Shown here: positions 13,546 through 22,271 of the stretch, piece after piece | How the letters are laid out: each line of letters starts with the position of its first letter | How positions within the stretch are numbered: position 1 is the stretch's first letter | DNA from: Taklimakanibacter sp050251035 | Lineage (GTDB): Bacteria; Pseudomonadota; Alphaproteobacteria; Rhizobiales; Aestuariivirgaceae | DNA length: 64,000 nt | Reading direction: 5' to 3' | Assembly: GCA_050251035.1 (NCBI GenBank) | Contig: JBFWNN010000022.1 | Coordinates: 1-64,000 of the forward strand | The notes under the pieces: model-generated | What the model saw: only the letters and a program-made list of their open reading frames with translations | Told to the model about the DNA's origin: nothing | Databases searched by the model: none | Translations under genes and position numbers: made by a program

Positions 13546-13803
13546 ATGAAGGTATCCGTGACCGATGCCAAAGGATTATTGACGGAACTGGTTCGGCGCG
13601 CCGAGGCGGGAGACGAAATTATCCTGACCCGACATGGCCACGCCGCTGTGCGCCTCGTGCCAGTCGAGCGGGCGACGGATCGAGAATCGCGGCGGGCTCT
13701 ATTGACGGCGGTGCGGTCCTCCGCTGCCGCCAAGGCGACGGCCAGGCCGGACGCCGCGCGTAGCCAGGATTTCCTCTATGGCGATGACGGTCTGCCTGGA
13801 TGA
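13546..13803 (+). CDS. Type II antitoxin, Phd/YefM or VapB-like
   Basis: An 85-residue antitoxin. The N-terminus MKVSVTDAKGLLTELVRRAEAGDEIILTRHG is the Phd/YefM-type DNA-binding fold that dimerises on a palindromic operator. The C-terminal part (about 45-85), Arg/Ala-rich and ending in an acidic tail, would be the toxin-neutralising arm. The ATG at 13546 has a GGAAGGAG ribosome site at 13531-13538. It overlaps the toxin gene by four bases (ATGA). Confidence 0.88.
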   Translation: MKVSVTDAKGLLTELVRRAEAGDEIILTRHGHAAVRLVPVERATDRESRRALLTAVRSSAAAKATARPDAARSQDFLYGDDGLPG

Positions 13804-14183
13804 TCGCGGTCGATACGTCCGCGCTGATGGCGGTCGTCTTGAACGAGACGGAGGCAGATGCCTGCGCCGGGGCGCTCGAGGCAGAAGAGCGCCTGTTGAT
13901 CTCCGCCGGCACGGTGGCCGAGGCATTGATTGTCGCCGCGCGCCGCAACGTTGGCGAGGAGATGGCTCGGCTGATCGATGGGCTCGGCCTCGAGATCGTG
14001 AGCGTAACGCCCGCCTCGGCCCGACGGATCGCGCATGCCTACGAGCAATGGGGGAGAGGCATTCATCCCGCGGCGCTGAATTTCGGCGATTGCTTCGCCT
14101 ACGAGGTGGCGAAGGAGCACGAATGCCAATTGCTCTACGTAGGCGAGGGTTTTGGACTGACCGACGTCGGGAGCGTGCTTTGA
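13800..14183 (+). CDS. PIN-domain ribonuclease toxin, VapC family
   Basis: A 127-residue PIN-domain protein, the expected VapC size. VapC toxins are Mg-dependent endoribonucleases. Visible acidic residues are D5 (IAVDTSALMAV), the Glu of GTVAEALIVAARR and the Asp of NFGDCFAYEVAK. The terminal block reads YVGEGFGLTDV, where VapC toxins commonly have a GxDF-TD pattern, so one acidic position is Glu-Gly rather than Asp-Asp. Start overlaps the antitoxin stop (ATGA). It is convergent with the DUF1178 gene, 12 bp away. Confidence 0.9.
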   Translation: MIAVDTSALMAVVLNETEADACAGALEAEERLLISAGTVAEALIVAARRNVGEEMARLIDGLGLEIVSVTPASARRIAHAYEQWGRGIHPAALNFGDCFAYEVAKEHECQLLYVGEGFGLTDVGSVL

Positions 14184-14195
14184 CGCTCAGGGGCA

Positions 14196-14645
14196 TCAGT
14201 TGCCGTCTTCGGGCAGGACCGGCAAGGGATGGATCTCGATCCCCTCCTCGATCAGCGCCTTGGCGTCGTCGGCCGTCGTCTCGCCGTAGATGCCGCGCTT
14301 CTCGGTTTCCTCATAGTGGATCTTGCGCGCTTCCTCGGCGAACTTGTCGCCGACATATTCCGAATTCTCCGCGACGGCCTTGCGCAGCTCGCGCATCGCC
14401 TGGAGGATCTTCTGCTGGCGCGGATCGACGGCGGAGGCGAGCACGGGCTTCGCCGGCGCTGCCTCGCTCTTGCGGTTGCCCTTGACCGGGATGCCCGGTG
14501 CCATCAGTTGCTTCTCGACCTTCACCGATCCGCAATGGACGCAGGTGACGAGCCCCCGCCGGGACTGCTCGTCGAAAGCGGCGCTGTTGGAGAACCAGCC
14601 ATCGAATTCATGGCCTTCGTCGCAAATGAGGTCGTAACGGATCAT
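14196..14645 (-). CDS. DUF1178 family zinc-ribbon-like protein
   Basis: A 149-residue protein matching DUF1178: MIRYDLICDEGHEFDGWFSNSAAF at the N-terminus and a CVHCGS pair, with the earlier Cys and His suggesting a small zinc ribbon. The C-terminus (KIHYEETEKRGIYGETT) is conserved in the family. Function unknown. It starts five bases after the stop of the nitrilase-like gene, in the comF-grxC-nitrilase-DUF1178 run. Confidence 0.92.
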   Translation of the reverse strand: MIRYDLICDEGHEFDGWFSNSAAFDEQSRRGLVTCVHCGSVKVEKQLMAPGIPVKGNRKSEAAPAKPVLASAVDPRQQKILQAMRELRKAVAENSEYVGDKFAEEARKIHYEETEKRGIYGETTADDAKALIEEGIEIHPLPVLPEDGN

Positions 14646-14650
14646 GGCTC

Positions 14651-15490
14651 TTAGGTAGCAACCTCTCCCTGGGCATTCAAGATCGCCCGCCGCTCATGCC
14701 GCAGGACCGGGATTCGCCGTCGCGCTTCAAGCACTTGGCCGCGGTCGATTGCCGTCATGACGACTTGGGGCTCCTGTCCGCCTTCTGCTGTTATGTCGCC
14801 TGTGGGAGAGACAGCAAGACTCATGCCAAAGGTCTCGCGGCCGCATTCATGCAGTCCGCCTTGCGCCGGCGCCAGCACGAAACTGCCCGTTTCGATGGCC
14901 CGGCTGCGCAGGAGCACATGCCAGTGCGCCTCGCCTGTCACCTTGGTGAAGGCCGAGGGCACCGTCAGAATCTCGCCGCCCGCCTGAGCTAAACTCTTAT
15001 AAAGATGTGGAAATCTGACATCGTAGCAAATGGTGAGGCCGAGCGTGGCGAAGGGCAGCTGCACCAGTGGCACCGGCCCGCCCGCCTCATAAGCGGCCGA
15101 TTCCCTTAACGTCTGGCCGTTCGGCAGGTCGACATCGAACAGATGCACCTTGTCATAGCGCGCGACGACGGCGCCCTCGGGCGAGAACAGGAGCGAGCGG
15201 TTGATGAGCTTGTCGCGCGGGCCCTTGAGGGCGAAGGAGCCGGCCAGCAGCCACAGGCTGAGGTCGCGGGCGAGGTCGGCGAAAGCCGCGACCGAGGCAT
15301 CCTCCGCTTCGCGTCGCGCCAGCCCCTTCAGCCTTTCGCGATCCGTCTCCAGGATGTTGGTCATTTCGGGCGTGAGCACGAATTCGGCGCCTTGCCGCGC
15401 CGCATCCCGGATCAGGCGCGCGGCTTCGGCGATGTTGCGCGCCATGTCGCGCCCGGAGCGCAATTGTATGAGGGCTGTCCTGGTGGCCAC
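14651..15490 (-). CDS. Carbon-nitrogen hydrolase (nitrilase superfamily, Nit1/Nit2-like)
   Basis: The product has the nitrilase-superfamily triad: Glu in VLTPEMTN, Lys in YDKVHLFDVD, and the nucleophile Cys in LTICYDVRFPHLY. The latter two match the Nit1/Nit2 omega-amidase and deaminated-glutathione amidase branch. I chose the GTG at 15490, 14 bases after the grxC stop, giving 279 residues. Longer starts would overlap grxC and add sequence absent from the family. No strong ribosome site is visible, so coupling to grxC is possible. A role in metabolite repair is inferred from family. Confidence 0.9.
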   Translation of the reverse strand: MATRTALIQLRSGRDMARNIAEAARLIRDAARQGAEFVLTPEMTNILETDRERLKGLARREAEDASVAAFADLARDLSLWLLAGSFALKGPRDKLINRSLLFSPEGAVVARYDKVHLFDVDLPNGQTLRESAAYEAGGPVPLVQLPFATLGLTICYDVRFPHLYKSLAQAGGEILTVPSAFTKVTGEAHWHVLLRSRAIETGSFVLAPAQGGLHECGRETFGMSLAVSPTGDITAEGGQEPQVVMTAIDRGQVLEARRRIPVLRHERRAILNAQGEVAT

Positions 15491-15503
15491 GTCGTGCGCA
15501 AGC

Positions 15504-15761
15504 TCAGCCGGCGAGCAGCGGATCGAGCCTGCCCTGGCGGTCGAGCGCATGCAATTCGTCGCTGCCGCCGACATGCGTCTCGCCGATGAATATCTGAGGC
15601 ACCGTGCGCTGCCCTTGCGCCTTGGCCGTCATGCGCTGCCGCTCTTGCGGATCGAAGCTCACATCGATCTCCGAGAAGTCCACGTTCTTCCGGCGCAGCA
15701 GCGCCTTGGCCGAATGGCAATAGGGGCAGTAAGGCGTCGTGTAGATGGTGACTTTCGGCAT
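15504..15761 (-). CDS. grxC: Glutaredoxin 3
   Basis: An 85-residue dithiol glutaredoxin that reduces disulfides with glutathione. The active site CPYC is at about residues 11-14 (YTTPYCPYCHSAK), with the cis-Pro TVPQIFIG and the GGSDEL glutathione-binding segment. The ATG at 15761 gives the normal size; upstream in-frame starts overlap comF. It sits 22 bp after comF. Confidence 0.96.
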   Translation of the reverse strand: MPKVTIYTTPYCPYCHSAKALLRRKNVDFSEIDVSFDPQERQRMTAKAQGQRTVPQIFIGETHVGGSDELHALDRQGRLDPLLAG

Positions 15762-15783
15762 GGCCGCCACTTTCGAATCTGCG

Positions 15784-16572
15784 CTAAATATGGAGTTGCC
15801 TGGGCTTGTGCACAAGCGCGAAGGTCAGCACGTCGACGCGCGCCGCCCCCGCGCCTTTGAGCGCTTTCGCAGAGGCCGCGAGCGTCGCCCCGGTGGTGCG
15901 CACGTCGTCGACGAGGACGAAGGATTTTCCCACCACCAGGGGCCTCGCCGCCTCGGGCACGATGAAGGCGTCGCGCACATTGCGTTGGCGCTCCTCGCGG
16001 TCGAGGCCGGTCTGCGACCGGGTGGCGCGGCGCCGCTGCAGCAGCTCTGGACAAAAAGCCGTACGGCTGTCCCGGGCGATATGGCGGGCGAGAATGGCCG
16101 ACTGGTTGTAGCGCCGCCGCCAGAGCCTGAAGCGGTGGAGCGGCACCGGGATGATGCCGTCCGCGCCGCCCAGGATGTCGGCGCCGGCGCGCCGCATGAG
16201 CCTGGCCATGAGGAGTCCGGCCTCGTGCCGGTCGCGATATTTGAGCGCGTGGGCGAGGCCCTGCGCCGCATCGTCGAAGAGGAGCGCCGCGCGGGCGCGG
16301 TCCCAGTCCGGCGGATCGGCGAGCGCCGCGGCGCTGAGCGCGCCCTGGCCCTGGTCATAGGGGAAGGGGATCGCGAGCCTGTCGCAGAAGGGCGGCTCGA
16401 TGAAGGCGAGCTTCGCCCAGCAGTGGACGCAGAGCCCCGAGGCCTCGGCCACCTCGTCGCGGCAGGCGAGGCATTGCGGTGGGATGAGCCAGTCGAGCCC
16501 CCATTTGCCGGCGAGCGTGAGGCCCCTGGAAATGCGCGTGAGAGACAAGGCCGCCATGCCGCATTCTAGCAT
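15784..16572 (-). CDS. ComF family protein (phosphoribosyltransferase-like)
   Basis: A 262-residue ComF homologue. The N-terminal region has a zinc-binding double CxxC (CLACRDEV and CVHCWAK, about 34-55). The C-terminal phosphoribosyltransferase-type domain has the PRPP-loop signature FVLVDDVRTTGATLAA. In naturally competent bacteria ComF acts in single-strand DNA uptake; its role here is not known. It is divergent from ilvD across 61 bp and is followed by grxC. Confidence 0.92.
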   Translation of the reverse strand: MLECGMAALSLTRISRGLTLAGKWGLDWLIPPQCLACRDEVAEASGLCVHCWAKLAFIEPPFCDRLAIPFPYDQGQGALSAAALADPPDWDRARAALLFDDAAQGLAHALKYRDRHEAGLLMARLMRRAGADILGGADGIIPVPLHRFRLWRRRYNQSAILARHIARDSRTAFCPELLQRRRATRSQTGLDREERQRNVRDAFIVPEAARPLVVGKSFVLVDDVRTTGATLAASAKALKGAGAARVDVLTFALVHKPRQLHI

Positions 16573-16633
16573 GGAATTGGCCGGCTGCCTGCTCTAGGGT
16601 CCGATCCCGGAAAAGACAAGAACAGGACATCCG

Positions 16634-18478
16634 ATGCCGAGCTATCGTTCCCGCACCACCACCCATGGCCGCAACATGGCGGGCGCCAGAGGCCTCTGGC
16701 GCGCCACCGGCATGAAGGACGAGGATTTCGGCAAACCGATCATCGCGGTGGTGAATTCCTTTACCCAGTTCGTGCCGGGCCATGTCCATCTGAAGGATCT
16801 GGGTCAGCTCGTGGCGCGCGAGATCGAGGCGGCGGGCGGCGTCGCCAAGGAGTTCAACACCATCGCCGTCGATGACGGCATCGCCATGGGTCATGACGGC
16901 ATGCTCTATTCGCTGCCCTCGCGCGAGCTCATCGCGGACTCGGTCGAATATATGGTGAATGCGCATTGCGCCGACGCCATGGTGTGCATCTCCAATTGCG
17001 ACAAGATCACGCCCGGAATGCTGATGGCGTCCTTGCGCCTCAATATCCCCGTCGTCTTCGTCTCGGGCGGCCCCATGGAAGCGGGCAAGGTCGTGCTCAA
17101 GGGCAAGGAAGTGGCGCTCGATCTCGTCGACGCCATGGTGGCGGCGGTCGACGAGAAGGTCTCCGAGCAGGAGATCAAGGTCATCGAGCGCTCGGCCTGC
17201 CCGACCTGCGGCTCGTGCTCCGGCATGTTCACCGCCAATTCGATGAACTGCCTTACCGAGGCGCTCGGCCTCTCGCTGCCCGGCAACGGCTCGACGCTGG
17301 CCACCCATGCCGACCGGCGCCGCCTCTTCGTCGAGGCGGGCCACCTCGTCGTCGACCTGGCGCGGCGTTATTACGAGCAGGATGACGACAGCATCCTGCC
17401 GCGCCGGATCGCGAGCTTCGCCGCCTTCGAGAACGCCATGACGCTCGACATCGCCATGGGCGGATCGACCAACACGGTGCTGCATCTCCTGGCCGCCGCG
17501 CATGAGGCCGAGCTCGATTTCACCATGGCCGACATCGACCGGCTGTCCAGACGCGTGCCGGTTCTGTGCAAGGTGGCGCCGTCCAAATCGGATGTGCATA
17601 TGGAAGACGTGCACCGCGCCGGCGGCATCATGGCGATATTGGGCGAGCTCGACCGCGCCAGGCTCATCGACACGAAGGTCTGCACCGTCCATTCCAAGAC
17701 GCTGGGAACGGCCCTCGAGCAATGGGATATCGTCCGGACCAAAAGCACCAAGGTCGCCGACTTCTTCCGCGCCGCCCCCGGCGGGGTGCCGACGCAAGTG
17801 GCCTTCAGCCAGGAGCGCCGCTACGAGACGCTCGACACCGACCGCAAGGCGGGCGTGATCCGTTCGGCCGAGCATGCCTTCTCCAAGGATGGCGGCCTTG
17901 CGGTGCTCTACGGCAATCTCGCGGAAGCCGGCGCCATCGTGAAGACGGCAGGCGTCGATCAGTCGATCCTGGTCTTCTCCGGTCCCGCGGTCGTGTTCGA
18001 GAGCCAGGATTCGGCTGTGAACGGCATCCTCACCGGCAAGGTCAAGGCGGGCGACGTGGTGGTCATCCGCTATGAGGGGCCGCGCGGCGGCCCCGGCATG
18101 CAGGAGATGCTCTATCCGACGAGCTATCTGAAATCCAAGGGCCTCGGCAAAGCCTGCGCGCTCATCACCGACGGGCGTTTCTCGGGCGGCACCTCAGGCC
18201 TCTCCATCGGCCATGCCTCGCCCGAGGCGGCGGAAGGCGGGCTCATCGGGCTCGTCGCGACGGGCGACCGGATCGAGATCGACATCCCCGGCCGCAAGCT
18301 CCATCTCGCCGTGGACGAGGCCGAGATCGCGCGCCGCCGCCAGGCGATGGACACCCGTAAGGATGACGCCTGGAAGCCGGCGGAGAAACGCAACCGCAAG
18401 GTCTCGACCGCCTTGCGCGCCTATGCCGCGATGGCGACCAGCGCCGCCAAGGGCGCAGTGCGCCAGGTGCCGAACTGA
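16634..18478 (+). CDS. ilvD: Dihydroxy-acid dehydratase
   Basis: IlvD dehydrates 2,3-dihydroxy-isovalerate and -methylvalerate to the keto acids of valine and isoleucine synthesis. The 614-residue product carries the iron-sulfur cysteines in ISNCDKITPGMLMA and CPTCGSCSGMFTANSMNCL, the family start MPSYRSRTTTHGRNMAGARGLWRATG, and the C-terminal GRFSGGTSGLSIGH motif. The size matches the long enterobacterial-type IlvD. Its stop is followed by a dispersed palindromic repeat. No branched-chain leader or other ilv gene is nearby. Confidence 0.98.
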   Translation: MPSYRSRTTTHGRNMAGARGLWRATGMKDEDFGKPIIAVVNSFTQFVPGHVHLKDLGQLVAREIEAAGGVAKEFNTIAVDDGIAMGHDGMLYSLPSRELIADSVEYMVNAHCADAMVCISNCDKITPGMLMASLRLNIPVVFVSGGPMEAGKVVLKGKEVALDLVDAMVAAVDEKVSEQEIKVIERSACPTCGSCSGMFTANSMNCLTEALGLSLPGNGSTLATHADRRRLFVEAGHLVVDLARRYYEQDDDSILPRRIASFAAFENAMTLDIAMGGSTNTVLHLLAAAHEAELDFTMADIDRLSRRVPVLCKVAPSKSDVHMEDVHRAGGIMAILGELDRARLIDTKVCTVHSKTLGTALEQWDIVRTKSTKVADFFRAAPGGVPTQVAFSQERRYETLDTDRKAGVIRSAEHAFSKDGGLAVLYGNLAEAGAIVKTAGVDQSILVFSGPAVVFESQDSAVNGILTGKVKAGDVVVIRYEGPRGGPGMQEMLYPTSYLKSKGLGKACALITDGRFSGGTSGLSIGHASPEAAEGGLIGLVATGDRIEIDIPGRKLHLAVDEAEIARRRQAMDTRKDDAWKPAEKRNRKVSTALRAYAAMATSAAKGAVRQVPN

Positions 18479-18490
18479 TCGGAGCCGATA

Positions 18491-18615
18491 GCGCATGATC
18501 CGGAAAAGTCCATGGTCGGGCTCGACCCGACCATCTCGCCGGTTTTCCGAAAGGATCATGCGCGAACAAAAGGATAAAGCGTGATGGCGGTTCCACCCAA
18601 AGCCATCACGCTTTA
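18491..18615. repeat. Composite dispersed palindromic repeat
   Basis: Two nested inverted repeats lie between ilvD and the next gene. One is GCGCATGATCCGGAAAA (18491-18507) against TTTTCCGAAAGGATCATGCGC (18543-18563). The other is TAAAGCGTGATGGC (18575-18588) against GCCATCACGCTTTA (18602-18615). Both resemble repeats scattered through Hyphomicrobiales genomes. It may also act as a transcript hairpin ending ilvD. Confidence 0.8.
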
Positions 18616-18631
18616 GCGGAGGATCGCCGGC

Positions 18632-19507
18632 GTGTCGGGCGCTCCACAGATCTTCGATCCGGCGCTGCGGCGCCGGCATTTCGCGCGCGCCCGAGCCGCG
18701 CGGCCGCCTTTCTATGCCCAGACGCTGACGGCGGAGATCGAAAGCCGCCTCGCTCTGGTCCTGCGCGATTTCCAGACGACGCTTCTGTTCGGCCCGGCGG
18801 CGGGCGAGATCAGGGCAAGCCTCGCAGCGCCGCATCGGCTGGGCCGCATCGTCACCGCCGCTCCGGCCCCCGGCCCCGGCATCGATCTGGTTTTCGACGA
18901 CGAGGCCCAGCCTCTCGCCGAGGCGAGCCTCGACTGCGTCCTGAGCCTGTTCAGCCTCAACAGCGTCAACGACGTGCCAGGCAGCCTGGCGCAGTTCCGC
19001 ATGGCGTTGAAGCCGGACGGGCTGTTTCTCGCCGGCCTGTTCGCCGGCCGGACCCTCGTCGAATTGCGCGAGGCCTGGCTTGCCGCCGAGGCCGAGCTTT
19101 CGGGCGGCGCCAGCCTGCGTGTGGCGCCCTTTGCCGATCTGCGCGATCTCGGCACGCTCCTGCAGCGCGCCGGCTTCGCTCTGCCGGCCGTCGACATCGA
19201 CACGACGACGGTCCGCTACAAGGATGCGCTGACGCTGATGCGCGAGGTCAAGGCGCTGGGCTTCGGGCATGCCCTCGCCGAGCGCTCGCGCCGGCCGGTG
19301 ACGGCCGCCCTCCTCGCCCGCGCCGCCGCTCATTACGACCGCCAGTATGGCGATGCCGACGGCCGGATACGGGCGACGGTGGAGACGGCCTGGCTCATCG
19401 GTTGGGCGCCACATGCCTCGCAGCCCAAGCCTCTGCGTCCCGGCAGCGCCAAGGCGCGGCTCGCCGACGCGCTGAAGGTGCCGGAGGTCAAGCTCGGGCG
19501 CGAGTGA
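18632..19507 (+). CDS. SAM-dependent methyltransferase-fold protein, NDUFAF5/BioC-like
   Basis: A 291-residue protein resembling the alphaproteobacterial homologues of the mitochondrial complex I assembly factor NDUFAF5. A degenerate SAM loop (LLFGPAAGEI, about 52-60) is followed by LDCVLSLFSLNSVNDVPGSL and ALKPDGLFLAGLFAG, a typical late methyltransferase motif. The GTG start at 18632 has GGAGG nine bases upstream. Related genomes often keep such a gene next to comF and grxC; here ilvD and the repeat lie between. Whether it methylates or hydroxylates a protein is not shown by sequence. Confidence 0.82.
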   Translation: MSGAPQIFDPALRRRHFARARAARPPFYAQTLTAEIESRLALVLRDFQTTLLFGPAAGEIRASLAAPHRLGRIVTAAPAPGPGIDLVFDDEAQPLAEASLDCVLSLFSLNSVNDVPGSLAQFRMALKPDGLFLAGLFAGRTLVELREAWLAAEAELSGGASLRVAPFADLRDLGTLLQRAGFALPAVDIDTTTVRYKDALTLMREVKALGFGHALAERSRRPVTAALLARAAAHYDRQYGDADGRIRATVETAWLIGWAPHASQPKPLRPGSAKARLADALKVPEVKLGRE

Positions 19508-19538
19508 CCTGCCTTGAACGGGAGGCGATCCCAAAAGG

Positions 19539-20765
19539 TCAGTGAACTCCCGGCGGCGCTCGGCGCAAATCGCTCGAAAGGTCCTGAACCAGTGAGATCG
19601 GCAAGGTATTTCCCTGCTCGATGATCTTCTTGCTCATCATGTAACTGGCCGCGTCGTTCATCGCGTCGACGGCAATGAGGCGATCGCCCTTGAAATACCA
19701 GACCGAGCTTGAGCCTTCGCGTTTGCCGGGCCGAGCGACGGTGCGGTCATAGCCGTGGCTCAGTCCGGCAATCTGGAGCTTGATGTCGTATTGATCCGAC
19801 CAGAACCAAGGCATCGGCCGGTAACAAGCCTCGCCCGTGACAATGGCGAGGGCGGCGGTCCGTGCCATGTCGATGGCATTCGGGACCGACTCAAGACGAA
19901 GCGGTCTCCCCTCATGCTCGAAAGTCGCGCAGTCGCCGATGGCGAGAACCCTCGGGTCCGATGTCCGGCACGCGGCATCCACGCGGATCCCGTCGGACAC
20001 GTCCAGCCCCGCCGCCACGGCAAGCTGGTCGTTGGGAATGGCGCCGATGCCGACGATCACCAGCTCGGCTGCAATCTCCTCCCCATTTGTCAGGCTTGCA
20101 CCCGACACCCGGCCGTTCCGTTCATGGAAATGCCCTATGCCGACGCCCTCGATAATGCGAACGCCGTTCTGCGCATGCAGCTTGCGGAAGAAATCGGAGG
20201 TGTCCTGTGCCGCCACACGCTGCAGAATGCGTCCGGCGGCCTCGACCAGCGTGACGTTCAATCCTTTTCTCGCCGCCACGGCGGCGATTTCCAGGCCGAC
20301 ATAGCCGCCGCCGACGAGCAGCACCGATCGGCTTTGATGAAAGGACGAAGACAAGCGATCGATGTCGGCAAGACCTCTGATTGTCCAAACACCGCCGAGC
20401 CTGCCGCCGATCGCGGCCGGCAGTTGCCGCGGCGAGGCGCCGGTGGCGAGCACGAGTCTGTCATAGAGAAGAACGGTCCCGTCAACCAGGGCGACGGTCC
20501 GCGCTCGCCGGTCGAGCGCGCGCGCTCGCGCGCCGAGTCTGAGCTCGATGGCATTGTTCCGATACCAATCCGGAGGACGGATCTGCAGATTTTCCCGGGC
20601 GGTTTCTCCGAGCAGGTACTTCTTCGACAATGGTGGACGCTGATAGGGAGGGTATGGTTCGTCGCCGATAATTGTGACCTGGCAGTCATGATGGAGCTCG
20701 CGAAGTGCTGCGCCAAGCGACACCGCCGCCTGCCCGCCGCCGACAATGACGATCCGCTCGGTCAC
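19539..20765 (-). CDS. FAD-dependent ferredoxin reductase of a P450 system
   Basis: A 408-residue two-dinucleotide-binding flavoprotein: FAD loop IVIVGGGQAAVSLGAAL at the N-terminus, a second NAD-binding loop LLVGGGYVGLEIAAVAARKG near residue 150, and the FAD-contacting LAIGDCATFE near 275, ending in a Reductase_C-like domain. This matches putidaredoxin/rhodocoxin reductases, which move electrons from NADH to a [2Fe-2S] ferredoxin. The GTG at 20765 has GAGGAGG upstream and starts 12 bases after the aldehyde dehydrogenase stop. It is the last gene of the P450-ferredoxin-dehydrogenase-reductase operon. Confidence 0.92.
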   Translation of the reverse strand: MTERIVIVGGGQAAVSLGAALRELHHDCQVTIIGDEPYPPYQRPPLSKKYLLGETARENLQIRPPDWYRNNAIELRLGARARALDRRARTVALVDGTVLLYDRLVLATGASPRQLPAAIGGRLGGVWTIRGLADIDRLSSSFHQSRSVLLVGGGYVGLEIAAVAARKGLNVTLVEAAGRILQRVAAQDTSDFFRKLHAQNGVRIIEGVGIGHFHERNGRVSGASLTNGEEIAAELVIVGIGAIPNDQLAVAAGLDVSDGIRVDAACRTSDPRVLAIGDCATFEHEGRPLRLESVPNAIDMARTAALAIVTGEACYRPMPWFWSDQYDIKLQIAGLSHGYDRTVARPGKREGSSSVWYFKGDRLIAVDAMNDAASYMMSKKIIEQGNTLPISLVQDLSSDLRRAPPGVH

Positions 20766-20777
20766 GCCATTGCCTCC

Positions 20778-22241
20778 TCAGCTGTCGAAAATGCGGACTG
20801 TCACCGTCAGCGGCTGCGAGCAGAACTCCAGTGAGTTGCGTCCGAACTGCTCGCCGATGCCCGATATGCCGGCCCCGGCGAGCGGGCTCTGCAGATCGCG
20901 AATCTGCCAGGCGTTGATCCATGCATGGCCGACCCGCAGCTTGGGCGCCACGCGATGGGCGCGCGAGACGTTCGTCGTCCAGACCGCAGCGGCGAGGCCG
21001 TAAGGCGTATTGTTCGCGAGGGCGATGGCCTCGTCTTCCTCATCGAACGGAGCGACGTGAAGCACCGGGCCGAACACTTCCTGTCTCACGAAGCGCGCCC
21101 CTTCAGGCAAGCCGATGGCAATAGCCGGTTCTATGAACGCGCCATTGTCGCGTTCATCTCCGAAAACGGGAACGCCGCCGCCCGCGACAAATTCGCCGTC
21201 ATCCTGGCGCACGCTGTCCACCAGAGCGAGAACCTTGTCGCGATGCGACTTGGAGATCAGCGGGCCTATGTTGAATCCGTTATGCCGCCTGTCACCGACA
21301 ACGATCGTTTTTGCCGCTTCGGCCATTCGCGATACGAATTCGTCGTAGCGTCCGCGCTGGACATAGGCCCGTTCGGTGCAGAAACAGATCTGCCCGCAAT
21401 TGAAGAAAGCGGAGCGCGTCGTGCCTTCGATGACCCTGTCCATCTCCGCGTCATCGAACACCAGCGCGGCGTTCTTGCCGCCGAGCTCGAAGGCGACGTC
21501 GCGCAGGCCGTTGGCGGCCGCTTTCATGATGGTTGCGCCGGTCGCCGACTCGCCGGTGAACAGGAGGGCGTCGACACCGGGATGCTCGGTGAGGAAGGCG
21601 CCTGTCGAATCGGCGCCAAAGCCGTGCACCAGCGAGAAGGCGCCTTTGGGAAGGTCGCTGGCTGCGATGACCTCTGCCAGGATCGTGCACGAGGACGGGG
21701 TCTCCTCGGACGGCTTCACGATCGCCGCATTTCCCATCACCAGTGCTGGCGCGGCTTTCATGACGGTCATGAGCAGCGGCACGTTCCACGGCGATATGCA
21801 GCCGATGACGCCCTTGGGGCGTCTCAATGTGTACCACAACCCGTTCATTCCCCCTTCGCCAGAGAAGGTGGATGACCTGTTCTCGAGCCCCATCGCGATG
21901 TCGCAATAGGCGTCGAACAGCGCCGCCGCCCTGCTGCCGTCGAAGTTCCGGGCCTGCCAGTAGGAACGTCCGGTATCGGCCACGTCGGCCTCGATGAGGT
22001 CGTCGAGCCGGGCATGCAGCTTTCGCGACATGTCGCGGATGATGCGCACCCGATCGCGCACCGGCCGCCTGCCCCAGTCGCCGAACGCCGCGGCGCGACC
22101 GGCCTCGACCGCATCGTTCACCATGTCCCGGTCCGCCTCATGCACGATCGCGACCAGAGATCCGTCGAACGGGCTGCGCTTCTCGAAGGTTCGCCCGGAG
22201 GCGCGCCACTCGCCGGCAATGTAGTTCTTGAGCTCTTTCAT
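20778..22241 (-). CDS. NAD(P)-dependent aldehyde dehydrogenase
   Basis: A 487-residue member of the ALDH superfamily. The general-base Glu is in DVAFELGGKNAALVFDD (about residue 250) and the catalytic Cys in FFNCGQICFCTERAYV (about 285). An FGPVLHVAPFDEEDEAIALANNTPYGL block is at the C-terminal side. It resembles the betaine/hydroxymuconic semialdehyde class. It lies 30 bases after the ferredoxin gene and 12 before the reductase, so it probably oxidises an aldehyde formed after P450 hydroxylation or transamination. Substrate unknown. Confidence 0.94.
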   Translation of the reverse strand: MKELKNYIAGEWRASGRTFEKRSPFDGSLVAIVHEADRDMVNDAVEAGRAAAFGDWGRRPVRDRVRIIRDMSRKLHARLDDLIEADVADTGRSYWQARNFDGSRAAALFDAYCDIAMGLENRSSTFSGEGGMNGLWYTLRRPKGVIGCISPWNVPLLMTVMKAAPALVMGNAAIVKPSEETPSSCTILAEVIAASDLPKGAFSLVHGFGADSTGAFLTEHPGVDALLFTGESATGATIMKAAANGLRDVAFELGGKNAALVFDDAEMDRVIEGTTRSAFFNCGQICFCTERAYVQRGRYDEFVSRMAEAAKTIVVGDRRHNGFNIGPLISKSHRDKVLALVDSVRQDDGEFVAGGGVPVFGDERDNGAFIEPAIAIGLPEGARFVRQEVFGPVLHVAPFDEEDEAIALANNTPYGLAAAVWTTNVSRAHRVAPKLRVGHAWINAWQIRDLQSPLAGAGISGIGEQFGRNSLEFCSQPLTVTVRIFDS

Positions 22242-22271
22242 GATATTCCCTGTCCGCTTGGCGGTCGGCCG

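Noticed and set aside
16573..16633. Possible branched-chain attenuator or riboswitch upstream of ilvD
   Set aside because: Only 61 bp separate comF and ilvD, with no leader peptide or paired stems.
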